A stretch of 17,394 nucleotides of DNA from Chloroflexota bacterium (GTDB taxonomy: Bacteria; Chloroflexota; Limnocylindria; Limnocylindrales; CSP1-4). Made by a program: the position numbers and the translations under genes. The stretch lies in assembly GCA_016875645.1 (NCBI GenBank), contig VGPE01000034.1:1-17394 (forward strand). The letters are read 5' to 3'. Numbering within the stretch: position 1 is the first letter of the stretch; each line of letters opens with the position of its first letter. Shown here in pieces: positions 1 through 6,441 of the stretch. The notes under the pieces are model-generated. The model was not told the origin of the DNA. It did no database searches and saw only the letters and a list, made by a program, of their open reading frames with translations.

Positions 1-237
1 CTGCGCAACTTCTGGCTGGAGTGCCCCTGCCACGGATCGCGCTACGACCGCCTCGGCATCAAGGCCGCCGGCGCGGAGTTCGGACCAGCCCCTCGGAGCA
101 TGGACCGCTTCTCGGCCAGCGTCGACGCTGAGGGGGTGCTGACGCTGGACACGGGTCGCATCACGCTGGGCCCGCTGCCCGTTGCCCTGGGCCAGCCGGG
201 CATCATCCCGCCCACGTCGCCCACCGGTTGCATCTGA
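1..237 (+). CDS. Rieske [2Fe-2S] protein, C-terminal fragment
   Basis: The frame is open from the first base of the window to a TGA at 235-237, giving the last 78 residues. It opens with the second Rieske box, CPCHGSRYD: the first Cys and the His are cluster ligands, and the second Cys would form the family's disulfide with box I. Box I (CTHLGC-type) lies outside the window. The rest matches the usual Rieske end, a conserved proline-containing segment (GPAPRSMDRF) and a short beta strand. In bc1/b6f-type complexes this subunit passes electrons from quinol to cytochrome c. The next gene is a membrane cytochrome c, so a quinol:cytochrome c oxidoreductase operon is the natural reading, with cytochrome b expected upstream. 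A Rieske oxygenase ferredoxin is less likely given the CPCHGS motif and the neighbour. Confidence 0.9.
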   Translation: MRNFWLECPCHGSRYDRLGIKAAGAEFGPAPRSMDRFSASVDAEGVLTLDTGRITLGPLPVALGQPGIIPPTSPTGCI

Positions 238-292
238 CGCACCGACCCCGGCCCGCGAGGGCCGACCGTCGACCACCCACTCGAGGAGTCTG

Positions 293-1360
293 ATGACCGA
301 CCAGCCTGGACGCGATCGAGAGCAGCGGCTGCCGATTCCGCGGCCGCCCTCCGAGACCGCGCCGGCGGACCGCTTCAGCGCCCCACCGGCCGCTCACGAC
401 GTCTCGCTGACGCCCGAGCGTGCCGCCGGGATCGTGCGCCAGTCAGGCAATGCCCGATGGGTCGGCTTTCTCGCGACGCTCGTCGTGGTCCTCTTCGTGA
501 TCATCTACTACTTCTACGAGTTGGGCGTGCCCGGGATCGCCGGCACCAGCCGCCTCGAGAAGGAAGGCGAGGCGCAGTACGTCACCGACGTCGAGCGCGG
601 CTACAACATCTACGAGGCCAACTGCGCGCGCTGCCACGGCGAGCAGGGCCAGGGCGGAATCGGTCCGGTCCTCAATGACCAGATGAAGCTGTTCGTCCAC
701 CTCAACGAGGAATACCTGCGCACCGTGCTGTACGCGGGCGGGCGCTACGTCTGCGGCAACGCCGACAGCATCATGCCCTTGTGGGACAGCCGGACCGGCG
801 GCCCGCTCAACTACCAGCAGATCAACGAGCTGATCGCGTTCCTGCGTGCCACCAACGAGCACGAGTACATCATTCGCGACCCAGCGACGCTGGAGCCGAT
901 CCTCGACCAGGCCGGCAAGGTCCGGACCTTCACCGGCTGGCGCGACCCCGACTTCAGGCCCGCGCCTGGTGCGACGCCGGTGCCCGCCTGCTGGACGGAC
1001 GCATTCGCGACGCCCAAGCCCTCCGGCTCGCCCGGACCGACTACCACGCCGGGCGCGTCCGGCACGCCGGGCCCGAGCCAGGGCACCGTTGTCACGATCC
1101 GGGCCCAGAACATCGCGTTCCTCGACCAGGACATCAAGGCGCCGGCCGGACAGCCGTTCCAGATCTCGTTTGAGAACCTCGACGCGGGCATCCCTCACAA
1201 CGTGGACATCAAGGACCAGTCCGGCGGAGACCTCTTCGTGGGCGACATCTTCAGTGGCGTCGAGACGCGGATCTACGACATCCCGGCGCTGGCGGCCGGG
1301 ACGTACCCGTTCATCTGTACCGTGCATCCGAACATGACCGGGACGATCACGGCCGAATGA
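293..1360 (+). CDS. Membrane-anchored cytochrome c with C-terminal cupredoxin domain
   Basis: A 355-residue protein. A Pro-rich, probably cytoplasmic N-terminus (1-55) precedes one TM helix at about 56-77 (FLATLVVVLFVIIYYF), which anchors the rest outside the membrane. A class I cytochrome c domain follows (about 95-190), with haem motif CARCH at 111-115 and likely axial Met161 in SIMPLW. Cys154 and Cys233 might pair. A Pro/Gly/Ser/Thr linker (about 240-264) leads to a cupredoxin domain (265-355) with candidate type 1 copper ligands His302, Cys342, His345 and Met348 (CTVHPNM). The protein probably carries electrons from the Rieske/cytochrome b complex toward a terminal oxidase (inference). 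I chose ATG at 293 because GAGGAG lies just upstream at about 283-288. An in-frame start at 182 would overlap the Rieske gene and adds only low-complexity residues. The gap to the Rieske gene is 55 nt, so they probably form one operon. Confidence 0.88.
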   Translation: MTDQPGRDREQRLPIPRPPSETAPADRFSAPPAAHDVSLTPERAAGIVRQSGNARWVGFLATLVVVLFVIIYYFYELGVPGIAGTSRLEKEGEAQYVTDVERGYNIYEANCARCHGEQGQGGIGPVLNDQMKLFVHLNEEYLRTVLYAGGRYVCGNADSIMPLWDSRTGGPLNYQQINELIAFLRATNEHEYIIRDPATLEPILDQAGKVRTFTGWRDPDFRPAPGATPVPACWTDAFATPKPSGSPGPTTTPGASGTPGPSQGTVVTIRAQNIAFLDQDIKAPAGQPFQISFENLDAGIPHNVDIKDQSGGDLFVGDIFSGVETRIYDIPALAAGTYPFICTVHPNMTGTITAE

Positions 1361-1409
1361 ACCTGATGAGCCGTTACGGCGCCGAGCGCCGGCAGGGGGT
1401 TGAGCGAGC

Positions 1410-2870
1410 ATGACGGCACCGGCGCTGGGCCCGGGAGCGACCCGACGGCGGGTCCTCTTCGGCCTGCTCGACGGGGACAGCTGGTCCTGGGCGTCGATCA
1501 AGGCCATGTTCTGGTTCATCCTGATCATCCTGCTGCTGGGCTACATCCCCGATCGCGCGTACTACTTCACGGTGTTCTCCACGATCGACCTGGGAATCAA
1601 CGTGATCTCGCCGGTCAACCTCTGCCCGCCGGAGAACCGCGGCCTGCCCTGCCCGGTTCCACCCGGCGCTGCCCTGCCCTGGGATCCCTCGCCGACGGAG
1701 CTGTCGCTCCCCGCGCCGCGCGCCGACGGCGCCGTGGTCCAGTCCGGGGCACGGTTCCTGTACATCGGCGGTACGGATGGCGCGACGGCCAGCGCCGATG
1801 TCTTCACCGCGGAAGCAGTTGCCGCCGGGACGTTCGGACCGTGGACGTCCGGCCCGGCGCTGCCGGAACCTCGCTCACGCGCCGCTGTCATCTTCTCCGC
1901 GGGCTCGATTTACGTCTTCGGAGGCCTGGACGCGAGCGGCAAGGCCACCACCACGGCGTGGTCGCTGACCGCCGACGCGAGCGGTGCGCTCACGGCCTGG
2001 ACACCGGTCGAGGCCATGCAGCTGCCCGAGGCACGCGCGGGATCATCGGTCGTGGCCCTTGCCGATGGCCTTCTTCTCCTGGGCGGGGTCGATGCCAACG
2101 GTGCCCCCACGAGCAGCGTCTGGAAGTCCAAGACGTCATCGAGCGGCGCCAGAGGCGAGTGGACCCCGCTCACATCGATGCCCGAGGTGCGGGCCGACGC
2201 CGAACTGGCCATCAGCGGCAGTCACGTCTACGTCTTCGGTGGACGCGACGCCTCCGGGCCCACGGCCTCGGTGCTCCGGGGCACGTTCCCGACGGGCACG
2301 TCCGACGGCCATGGCGGGACCATCCCGCCCGCGAACCCCGACCTGCTTTCCTGGGCCGCCGGCACCGGCACCAGCAACCTGCCCGGCCCGCGCACGGACG
2401 CCGCCGGGTTCTTCGCAAATGGCGGGCTGTACCTCGTCGGCGGGGCCGACGGCTCCGGCGTCCAGAACGAGGTGTACTGGGCCGCCCCGGATGCGAAGGG
2501 CAACATCGCCGAGTGGCGCCACCTTGATCTGACCGACCTGCCCGAGCCAGGGCTGGCCGGCGGCGCGGCCGTGGTCAGCGGCGCGAACGCCTACGTCATC
2601 GGCGGGCGGACCGCCGACGGCGTGATCACCGGGGCCGCGCGCACGAGCCTCGCGCCCAAGCCGCCGTTCTTCCAGCTCGGCCTGTTCGGGGCCACCATCC
2701 CGGCGCTCAAGATCGAGGGCGAGGTGGGCCAGCAGCTGGGGTATCTCGCCGCCGCCGGCGTCGGCACCGGCAACTTCATCCTGCTCATCGTCGTCGGTTG
2801 GGCGTTCGCGCATCCGGAGCGAGCGCGCGAGCTGGTGGGCCGGATCCGCCGGCGCGGGCGACCCGCCTAG
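1410..2870 (+). CDS. Kelch-repeat membrane protein of the respiratory cluster
   Basis: A 486-residue protein. One hydrophobic helix at about 31-50 (FWFILIILLLGYIP) is followed by a segment with two Cys (72, 81) and a large extracytoplasmic region. That region has six recognisable Kelch-type blade motifs, each a hydrophobic strand ending in GG plus an Asp/Gly turn: YIGGTDG, YVFGGLDA, LLGGVDA, YVFGGRDA, YLVGGADG and YVIGGRTADG. They suggest a six-bladed beta-propeller. A second helix at about 447-470 (FILLIVVGWAF) and an Arg-rich tail close the protein, so both ends probably sit in the cytoplasm. ATG at 1410 has a GGCAGGGGG Shine-Dalgarno about 10 nt upstream. It lies 49 nt after the cytochrome c/cupredoxin gene and probably shares its transcript. 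I see no enzymatic motif; a scaffold or docking subunit is inference. Confidence 0.82.
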   Translation: MTAPALGPGATRRRVLFGLLDGDSWSWASIKAMFWFILIILLLGYIPDRAYYFTVFSTIDLGINVISPVNLCPPENRGLPCPVPPGAALPWDPSPTELSLPAPRADGAVVQSGARFLYIGGTDGATASADVFTAEAVAAGTFGPWTSGPALPEPRSRAAVIFSAGSIYVFGGLDASGKATTTAWSLTADASGALTAWTPVEAMQLPEARAGSSVVALADGLLLLGGVDANGAPTSSVWKSKTSSSGARGEWTPLTSMPEVRADAELAISGSHVYVFGGRDASGPTASVLRGTFPTGTSDGHGGTIPPANPDLLSWAAGTGTSNLPGPRTDAAGFFANGGLYLVGGADGSGVQNEVYWAAPDAKGNIAEWRHLDLTDLPEPGLAGGAAVVSGANAYVIGGRTADGVITGAARTSLAPKPPFFQLGLFGATIPALKIEGEVGQQLGYLAAAGVGTGNFILLIVVGWAFAHPERARELVGRIRRRGRPA

Positions 2871-3325
2871 TCTCCGGCAGCCCGGCCGGGGTCTGGCCTG
2901 GCCTGGTCGGTCGTGAGCAGCGTCCGCAGGTCCGGCGGCGCGATCGTCTCGAGACCAACGCCCGGATCGCTCACTGCCAGCAGGAGATCCTCGACGGCGC
3001 CGACCAGCGGGCGCAGGTCCGCGCCCTCGGTGGTGGCGTCCCGGAGCCGCGCCAGCGCGCCGGCGAGATTGGTGCGCATGCCCGCGCGGTTGCCCCGGGC
3101 GCGGTGGACGAACGCTGCCGCGACCTTGATCAGCGCCTGGGTCCGGAGCCGCTCGCCGAGTTCGGACGCGCCCATCCAGGCCGGCTCCAGCAGTTCGTGG
3201 GTCTCAAACCAGTCCCCGCGCTCCCAGGCGTTGAGAGCATCCCGGAGTGCGGCAGCCCGTGCGGCCGGCGGGATCGGCCGGTAGGCCTTGTGGCGGCCGG
3301 CCTGCAGGATCGTCTCGGGCGGCAC
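2867..3325 (-). CDS. DUF309 family protein
   Basis: A 152-residue protein from a GTG start at 3325, ending in TAG at 2867-2869. It carries the DUF309 signature WFETHELLEPAW at about residues 39-50, then an ALIKVAAAFVHRARGN helix at 64-79, where the family usually has a similar Leu/Ile-rich, basic segment before Gly-Asn. The predicted fold is an all-helical bundle; the family has no established biochemical function. It lies 8 nt downstream of the DUF2203 gene and has no convincing ribosome binding site of its own, so it is probably the second gene of a two-gene operon. Its last codons overlap the stop of the convergent Kelch gene by 4 bp (2867-2870). Confidence 0.85.
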   Translation of the reverse strand: MPPETILQAGRHKAYRPIPPAARAAALRDALNAWERGDWFETHELLEPAWMGASELGERLRTQALIKVAAAFVHRARGNRAGMRTNLAGALARLRDATTEGADLRPLVGAVEDLLLAVSDPGVGLETIAPPDLRTLLTTDQARPDPGRAAGD

Positions 3326-3333
3326 GCGTGGCC

Positions 3334-3750
3334 CTATGCCAGATCGGTCAACCGGCGGCGGCCGGCGAACCCCACGTCGAGTTCATGCCACCAGTCGACG
3401 TCGCCTTCGCCCAGGCGCCAGCACAGCCATACCTGGCGGCCCATGACAAGGGCCGGAAAGTCGATGAGGCCGCTGTCGATGTCGCGCAGGGTGATGCCCC
3501 AGCCGTCGATCCTGGCCACCGACGCCTGCATCTGGTCCACCACGCCCTGGATCCGCAGACGGATGCGCCCGGCCTCGGCTCCCGCATCGCCCGCGGGCTC
3601 GTCCGCGTCGGCGGTCTCTTCGACCCGCAGCTCCAGGAGGCGATCGCGGAGCCGGACGAGCTCGTCGCGCTGGTCGCGGAGCAGGAGCAGCAGCTCGCGG
3701 ACCTCGGGGATGCGCTCATTCGCGGCATCGATCGTGTAGAAGGTGGCCAC
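3334..3750 (-). CDS. DUF2203 family protein
   Basis: A 138-residue protein with a GTG start at 3750. The N-terminus FYTIDAANERIPEVREL leads into a charged helix rich in Leu, Arg and Glu (about 15-45), which looks like a coiled coil. After an acidic Ala/Asp/Glu linker comes the strongly conserved DUF2203 block at about 89-130: RDIDSGLIDFPA, then GRQVWLCWRLGE, then WWHELDVGFAGR. Function is unknown; the invariant Asp, Trp, His and Glu residues suggest a binding surface (inference). It heads a probable operon with the DUF309 gene. Its start codon is preceded at exactly 6 nt by TAGAAT on the minus strand (plus 3757-3762), so the mRNA is probably leaderless. It is divergent from the aminotransferase gene across 80 bp. 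Confidence 0.87.
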   Translation of the reverse strand: MATFYTIDAANERIPEVRELLLLLRDQRDELVRLRDRLLELRVEETADADEPAGDAGAEAGRIRLRIQGVVDQMQASVARIDGWGITLRDIDSGLIDFPALVMGRQVWLCWRLGEGDVDWWHELDVGFAGRRRLTDLA

Positions 3751-3756
3751 CGCCGG

Positions 3757-3762
3757 ATTCTA
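3757..3762 (-). promoter_or_regulatory. -10 element of a leaderless promoter (DUF2203 operon)
   Basis: On the minus strand the sequence is TAGAAT, then CCGGCG, then the GTG start. TAGAAT matches the TATAAT consensus at 5 of 6 positions, and the 6-nt spacing puts the expected transcription start on or next to the start codon. No Shine-Dalgarno is visible and no -35 box is obvious. Five other starts in this window have a similar hexamer at the same distance. Confidence 0.6.
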
Positions 3763-3818
3763 GGCGAGGGGGCACCGTGGGCCACGTGGTGGGCTCCTCC
3801 GCCGGGGGGCGCATTCGC

Positions 3819-3824
3819 TACGAT
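3819..3824 (+). promoter_or_regulatory. -10 element of a leaderless promoter (aminotransferase)
   Basis: TACGAT, then CCGCGG, then ATG at 3831. The hexamer has the TANNAT pattern of a -10 box, and its spacing places the transcription start at the A of the ATG. No Shine-Dalgarno lies at the usual distance, and no -35 box is seen about 17 bp upstream. The site also argues for ATG 3831 over an in-frame GTG at 3777. Confidence 0.6.
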
Positions 3825-3830
3825 CCGCGG

Positions 3831-5009
3831 ATGCGACTCGCCGACCGAATGTCCCGCCTCGCAACGGAGGGCGCCATGGAGGTCGCCGCCCGGGCGCGTG
3901 CCCTCGAGGCGACCGGACGCCACGTGATCCACCTCGAGATCGGGGAACCGGACTTCGACACGCCGGCCAACATCCGCGAGGCTGCCAAGCGCGCGCTGGA
4001 CGACGGCTGGACGCACTACCCGCCGGCGCCCGGCCTGCCGGTGCTGCGCAGGGCCATCGCGGACGATTTCCGGGCGCGCCAGGGCGTCGATGTGAGCCCG
4101 GACCAGGTCGTCGTGACCCCGGGCGCGAAGCCCGTCATGTTCTACGCGCTGCTGGCGCTCGCCCAGGAGGGCGACGAGGTCATCTACCCCGATCCGGGCT
4201 TCCCGATCTACGAGTCCATGACCCGCTTCGTCGGCGCCACGCCGGTGCCGATCCCGATGCGCCAGGAGCACGAGTTCCGGCTCGACCCCGACGAACTGGC
4301 GAGCCTCGTCACGCCGCGGACGCGCATGATCATTCTCAACTCGCCCGCGAATCCGACCGGCGCCATCCTCACCCGTGACGACCTGCGCACGATCGCATCC
4401 ATCGCGGTGGAGCGCGATCTGACAGTGCTCACCGACGAGATCTACGGGCGCATCGTGTACGAAGCCGAGCACGTTTCGATCACCACGTTCCCCGGCCTCG
4501 CCGAGCGGACGATCGTGATCGACGGATTCAGCAAGTCCTACGCCATGACCGGCTGGCGGATGGGCCATGCCATCCTGCCGGAGCCGCTGGTGGCCCCGTT
4601 CACGCGGCTCATCGTCAACTCCGTCACGGGGACCAGCGCCGCCCAGCAGATCGCCGCGGCCGAGGCACTCAACGGGCCCCAGGACGACGTGGACCGGATG
4701 GTGGCGGAGTTCCGGGCACGGCGGGCCCTGATCGTGGACGGGCTCAACGCGATCCCGGGCTTCCGCTGCCTGCGCCCGTCCGGCGCGTTCTACGCCTTCC
4801 CGGACATCTCGGGCACCGGCCTCTCCGGCTCCGAGCTGGCCGACCGGCTGCTCAGCGAGGCCGGCGTGGCGGTGCTCTCGGGCTCCGCATTCGGGACCGT
4901 GGGGCGCAACCACCTGCGCATCAGCTACGCCAACTCGCGCGAGAACATCGCGCTCGCGCTCGATCGCATCCGCGCCGTCGCGGAGCCGCTTGCCGTCGCG
5001 CGCGTCTGA
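3831..5009 (+). CDS. Class I/II PLP-dependent aminotransferase (AspC-like)
   Basis: A 392-residue fold-type I aminotransferase of normal length. Visible signatures are the substrate-entry segment IGEPDFDTP (37-45), VVTPGAKPVMF around residue 103, NSPANPTG at 170-177 (Asn contacting the PLP ring), TDEIY at 201-205 (Asp202 to the pyridine nitrogen, Tyr205 to O3'), the Schiff-base Lys235 in SKSYAMTGWRMG, and Arg363 in HLRISYANS, the expected carboxylate-binding Arg. It should move an amino group between an amino acid and a 2-oxoacid in the cytoplasm; the substrate cannot be read from sequence. ATG 3831 is preferred because it starts at the expected family N-terminus and sits 6 nt after a -10 box. 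A hydroxyacid dehydrogenase follows 43 nt downstream, suggesting transamination followed by reduction of the oxoacid (inference). Confidence 0.9.
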   Translation: MRLADRMSRLATEGAMEVAARARALEATGRHVIHLEIGEPDFDTPANIREAAKRALDDGWTHYPPAPGLPVLRRAIADDFRARQGVDVSPDQVVVTPGAKPVMFYALLALAQEGDEVIYPDPGFPIYESMTRFVGATPVPIPMRQEHEFRLDPDELASLVTPRTRMIILNSPANPTGAILTRDDLRTIASIAVERDLTVLTDEIYGRIVYEAEHVSITTFPGLAERTIVIDGFSKSYAMTGWRMGHAILPEPLVAPFTRLIVNSVTGTSAAQQIAAAEALNGPQDDVDRMVAEFRARRALIVDGLNAIPGFRCLRPSGAFYAFPDISGTGLSGSELADRLLSEAGVAVLSGSAFGTVGRNHLRISYANSRENIALALDRIRAVAEPLAVARV

Positions 5010-5052
5010 TCCCGCGCGCTTGAAGGCGCACCAGTCCCAGGAGGACCCACCC

Positions 5053-6045
5053 GTGGCCGACCGCCCGCGCGTGTTTGTCAGCCGGCGCATTCCCGACGAG
5101 GGCCTGGACCTGATCCTCGCGGCCGCCGACGCCACGATCTGGCCCGACGAGATGCCGCCGCCGCGCGGCGAGCTGCTGCGCTCGATCGAGGGCATGGACG
5201 GGGTACTTGCGCTGCTGACCGACCGGGTTGACGCGGAGTTTCTCGACCGGGCCGGCCCGCAGCTCAAGGTCGTCAGCAACTATGCGGTCGGCTTCGACAA
5301 CATCGTGGTGCCCGAGGCGACCGCCCGCGGCGTCGCCGTCGGCAACACGCCGGGCGCCCTGACGGAGACGACCGCGGACCTCGCGTTCGCACTGCTGATG
5401 GCCGCCGGCCGGCGCGTCGCCGAGGGCGACCGCTACGTCCGCGCCGGGAAGTGGAAGACCTGGGGGCCGCTGCTGCTGCTGGGCACGGACGTCTGGGGCG
5501 CGACGATCGGGATCGTGGGCTTCGGGCGGATCGGCCAGGCGATGGCGCGCCGTGCGCGCGGCTTCAACATGACCGTCCTGTTCCACGACGTGATGGACCC
5601 GCCCGCCGACGTCGTGGCGGAGATCGGCGCGCAGCGCGTGCCACTGGACGAGCTGTTCTCGCGCTCCGACTTCGTGTCGCTCCACACGAACCTCACCGCC
5701 GAGACGCGCCACCTCGTCAACGAGGAGCGGCTGCGCTCGATGAAGCCGACCGCCGTACTGGTCAACTCCTCGCGCGGGCCGGTGGTGGACCAGCGGGCGC
5801 TCTACCGTGCGCTGTCCGAGGGCTGGATCCTGGGCGCCGGCCTGGACGTCACCGATCCCGAGCCGATGCCCGTGGACGAGCCGCTGCTGACCCTCGAGAA
5901 CTGCCTGGTCGTGCCGCACATCGCGTCCGCGTCGCGGGCCACCCGGGCGAAGATGGCGGTCATGGCCGCCGAGAACCTGCTGGCCGGCGTCCGCGGAGAG
6001 CGACTGCCGACCCCGGTCAACCCCGAGGTGTACGAGGGGCGGTAG
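5053..6045 (+). CDS. D-2-hydroxyacid dehydrogenase (glyoxylate/hydroxypyruvate reductase type)
   Basis: A 330-residue NAD(P)-dependent dehydrogenase. The substrate domain contains VVSNYAVGFDNI (73-84) and the hinge segment VGNTPGALTETTADL (96-110), both typical of glyoxylate/hydroxypyruvate reductases. The Rossmann fold shows GFGRIG at 156-161. The catalytic triad is Arg241 (NSSRGPVVD), Glu270 (DVTDPEP) and His289 (VVPHIASAS). It would reversibly reduce a 2-oxoacid to a D-2-hydroxyacid in the cytoplasm. The GTG start at 5053 is supported by AGGAGG at 5039-5044, 8 nt upstream; an in-frame start at 4990 lacks this and would overlap the preceding gene. It is probably co-transcribed with the aminotransferase, giving a plausible amino acid to hydroxyacid route such as serine via hydroxypyruvate to glycerate (inference). 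Confidence 0.9.
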   Translation: MADRPRVFVSRRIPDEGLDLILAAADATIWPDEMPPPRGELLRSIEGMDGVLALLTDRVDAEFLDRAGPQLKVVSNYAVGFDNIVVPEATARGVAVGNTPGALTETTADLAFALLMAAGRRVAEGDRYVRAGKWKTWGPLLLLGTDVWGATIGIVGFGRIGQAMARRARGFNMTVLFHDVMDPPADVVAEIGAQRVPLDELFSRSDFVSLHTNLTAETRHLVNEERLRSMKPTAVLVNSSRGPVVDQRALYRALSEGWILGAGLDVTDPEPMPVDEPLLTLENCLVVPHIASASRATRAKMAVMAAENLLAGVRGERLPTPVNPEVYEGR

Positions 6046-6341
6046 CGCCGCCAGCCGCGCTGCGGTACGCGGTCTGACAGGGTTGCGATCAGCCTGACCT
6101 GCCGGCAACCTTCCGGAGCCAGGCGGCTGATCGGAACCAGTCATCGGAACGAGCACGCGTCATTGCCGTCACGGTACCGGAGCCGCTCACGCTGCTGGGT
6201 GCGAACCCGCGCCCGGCAGGGCGCGGCCGCGCGCGCGGCCGGCGTCTGCGACCAGGCTAGTTCGCGACGCGGAGGGCTCGCGCCGGCGGCCGAGCTGGGG
6301 TCGCGGGGTGTCCCCGCAGCTGGCGTCCGTCCATTCGGCAC
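6046..6341. other. Intergenic region with no credible gene
   Basis: About 300 bases between the dehydrogenase stop and the next promoter. Open frames here are short, Arg/Ala-rich and resemble no known protein, so I call no gene. It holds an inverted repeat (6086-6133), a short direct repeat ATCGGAAC at 6130-6137 and 6143-6150, and a very GC-rich stretch at 6205-6245. A short GC hairpin may form over the dehydrogenase stop codon (GGCG-GTAG-CGCC). No tRNA or named riboswitch is recognisable. Confidence 0.6.
6086..6133. repeat. 9-bp inverted repeat, possible structured RNA or terminator
   Basis: CGATCAGCC at 6086-6094 is perfectly complementary to GGCTGATCG at 6125-6133. An alternative pairing uses GCCTG (6092-6096) with CAGGC (6120-6124), extending the outer CGATCA/TGATCG stem through a 3-nt bulge. 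A smaller CCGG...CCGG hairpin fits inside the loop. It starts 41 nt after the dehydrogenase stop. No T-tract follows, so a classical intrinsic terminator is not supported. It could be a factor-assisted terminator, a small RNA or a palindromic binding site. Confidence 0.4.
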
Positions 6342-6370
6342 TGGACCCCATTGCGCCACGCGGCTAGAAT
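6342..6370 (+). promoter_or_regulatory. Sigma70-like promoter of the dehydrogenase-aldolase operon
   Basis: TGGACC at 6342-6347 (4 of 6 to TTGACA) and TAGAAT at 6365-6370 (5 of 6 to TATAAT) are separated by 17 bp, the ideal spacing. Transcription would start near 6377, giving a leader of about 65 nt before ATG 6442. Unlike the leaderless sites elsewhere in the window, this promoter has both boxes and a long leader carrying a palindrome and a ribosome binding site, as expected for a repressible operon. Confidence 0.55.
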
Positions 6371-6392
6371 GTCGCGAGACGCAGGAATAATT

Positions 6393-6410
6393 GCTGCAAA
6401 TATTTGCAGC
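6393..6410. promoter_or_regulatory. 18-bp perfect palindrome, probable repressor operator
   Basis: GCTGCAAATATTTGCAGC is identical to its own reverse complement over 18 bp, in an AT-rich island (about 6385-6405) within otherwise very GC-rich DNA. It lies about 16 to 33 nt downstream of the predicted transcription start, so a bound dimeric regulator would block elongation or initiation. The centre is AT, not the CG typical of LacI-family operators. A GntR, ROK or DeoR-type regulator is therefore possible, but none is encoded in the window and the family cannot be named from the site alone. Confidence 0.6.
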
Positions 6411-6441
6411 GGGGATGTCGACCCTGAGAGGGAGCCTGCCG

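Noticed and set aside
182..292. Longer N-terminus for the cytochrome c-cupredoxin protein
   Set aside because: It overlaps the Rieske gene in another frame and adds only Arg/Pro/Ser-rich residues; ATG 293 has a proper ribosome binding site.
3348..5279. Long open frame on the minus strand (about 640 codons) opposite the aminotransferase
   Set aside because: It is the complement of well-supported genes, is rich in Arg, His, Gly and Asp as expected for antisense of GC-rich codons, and has no recognisable domain.
6190..6225. tRNA-like fragment GGGTGCGAACCC and surroundings
   Set aside because: The stem-loop has the wrong loop size for a T-arm on either strand, lacks TTC, and no acceptor or anticodon arm can be drawn.
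6163..6390. Small open frame in the intergenic region before the dehydrogenase operon
   Set aside because: 75 codons dominated by Arg and Ala, no ribosome binding site, overlaps the predicted promoter.
6391..6441. Upstream in-frame starts for the zinc dehydrogenase (TTG 6391, ATG 6415)
   Set aside because: The first lies within the palindrome and neither has a ribosome binding site as good as GAGAGGGAG before ATG 6442; ATG 6415 cannot be fully excluded.
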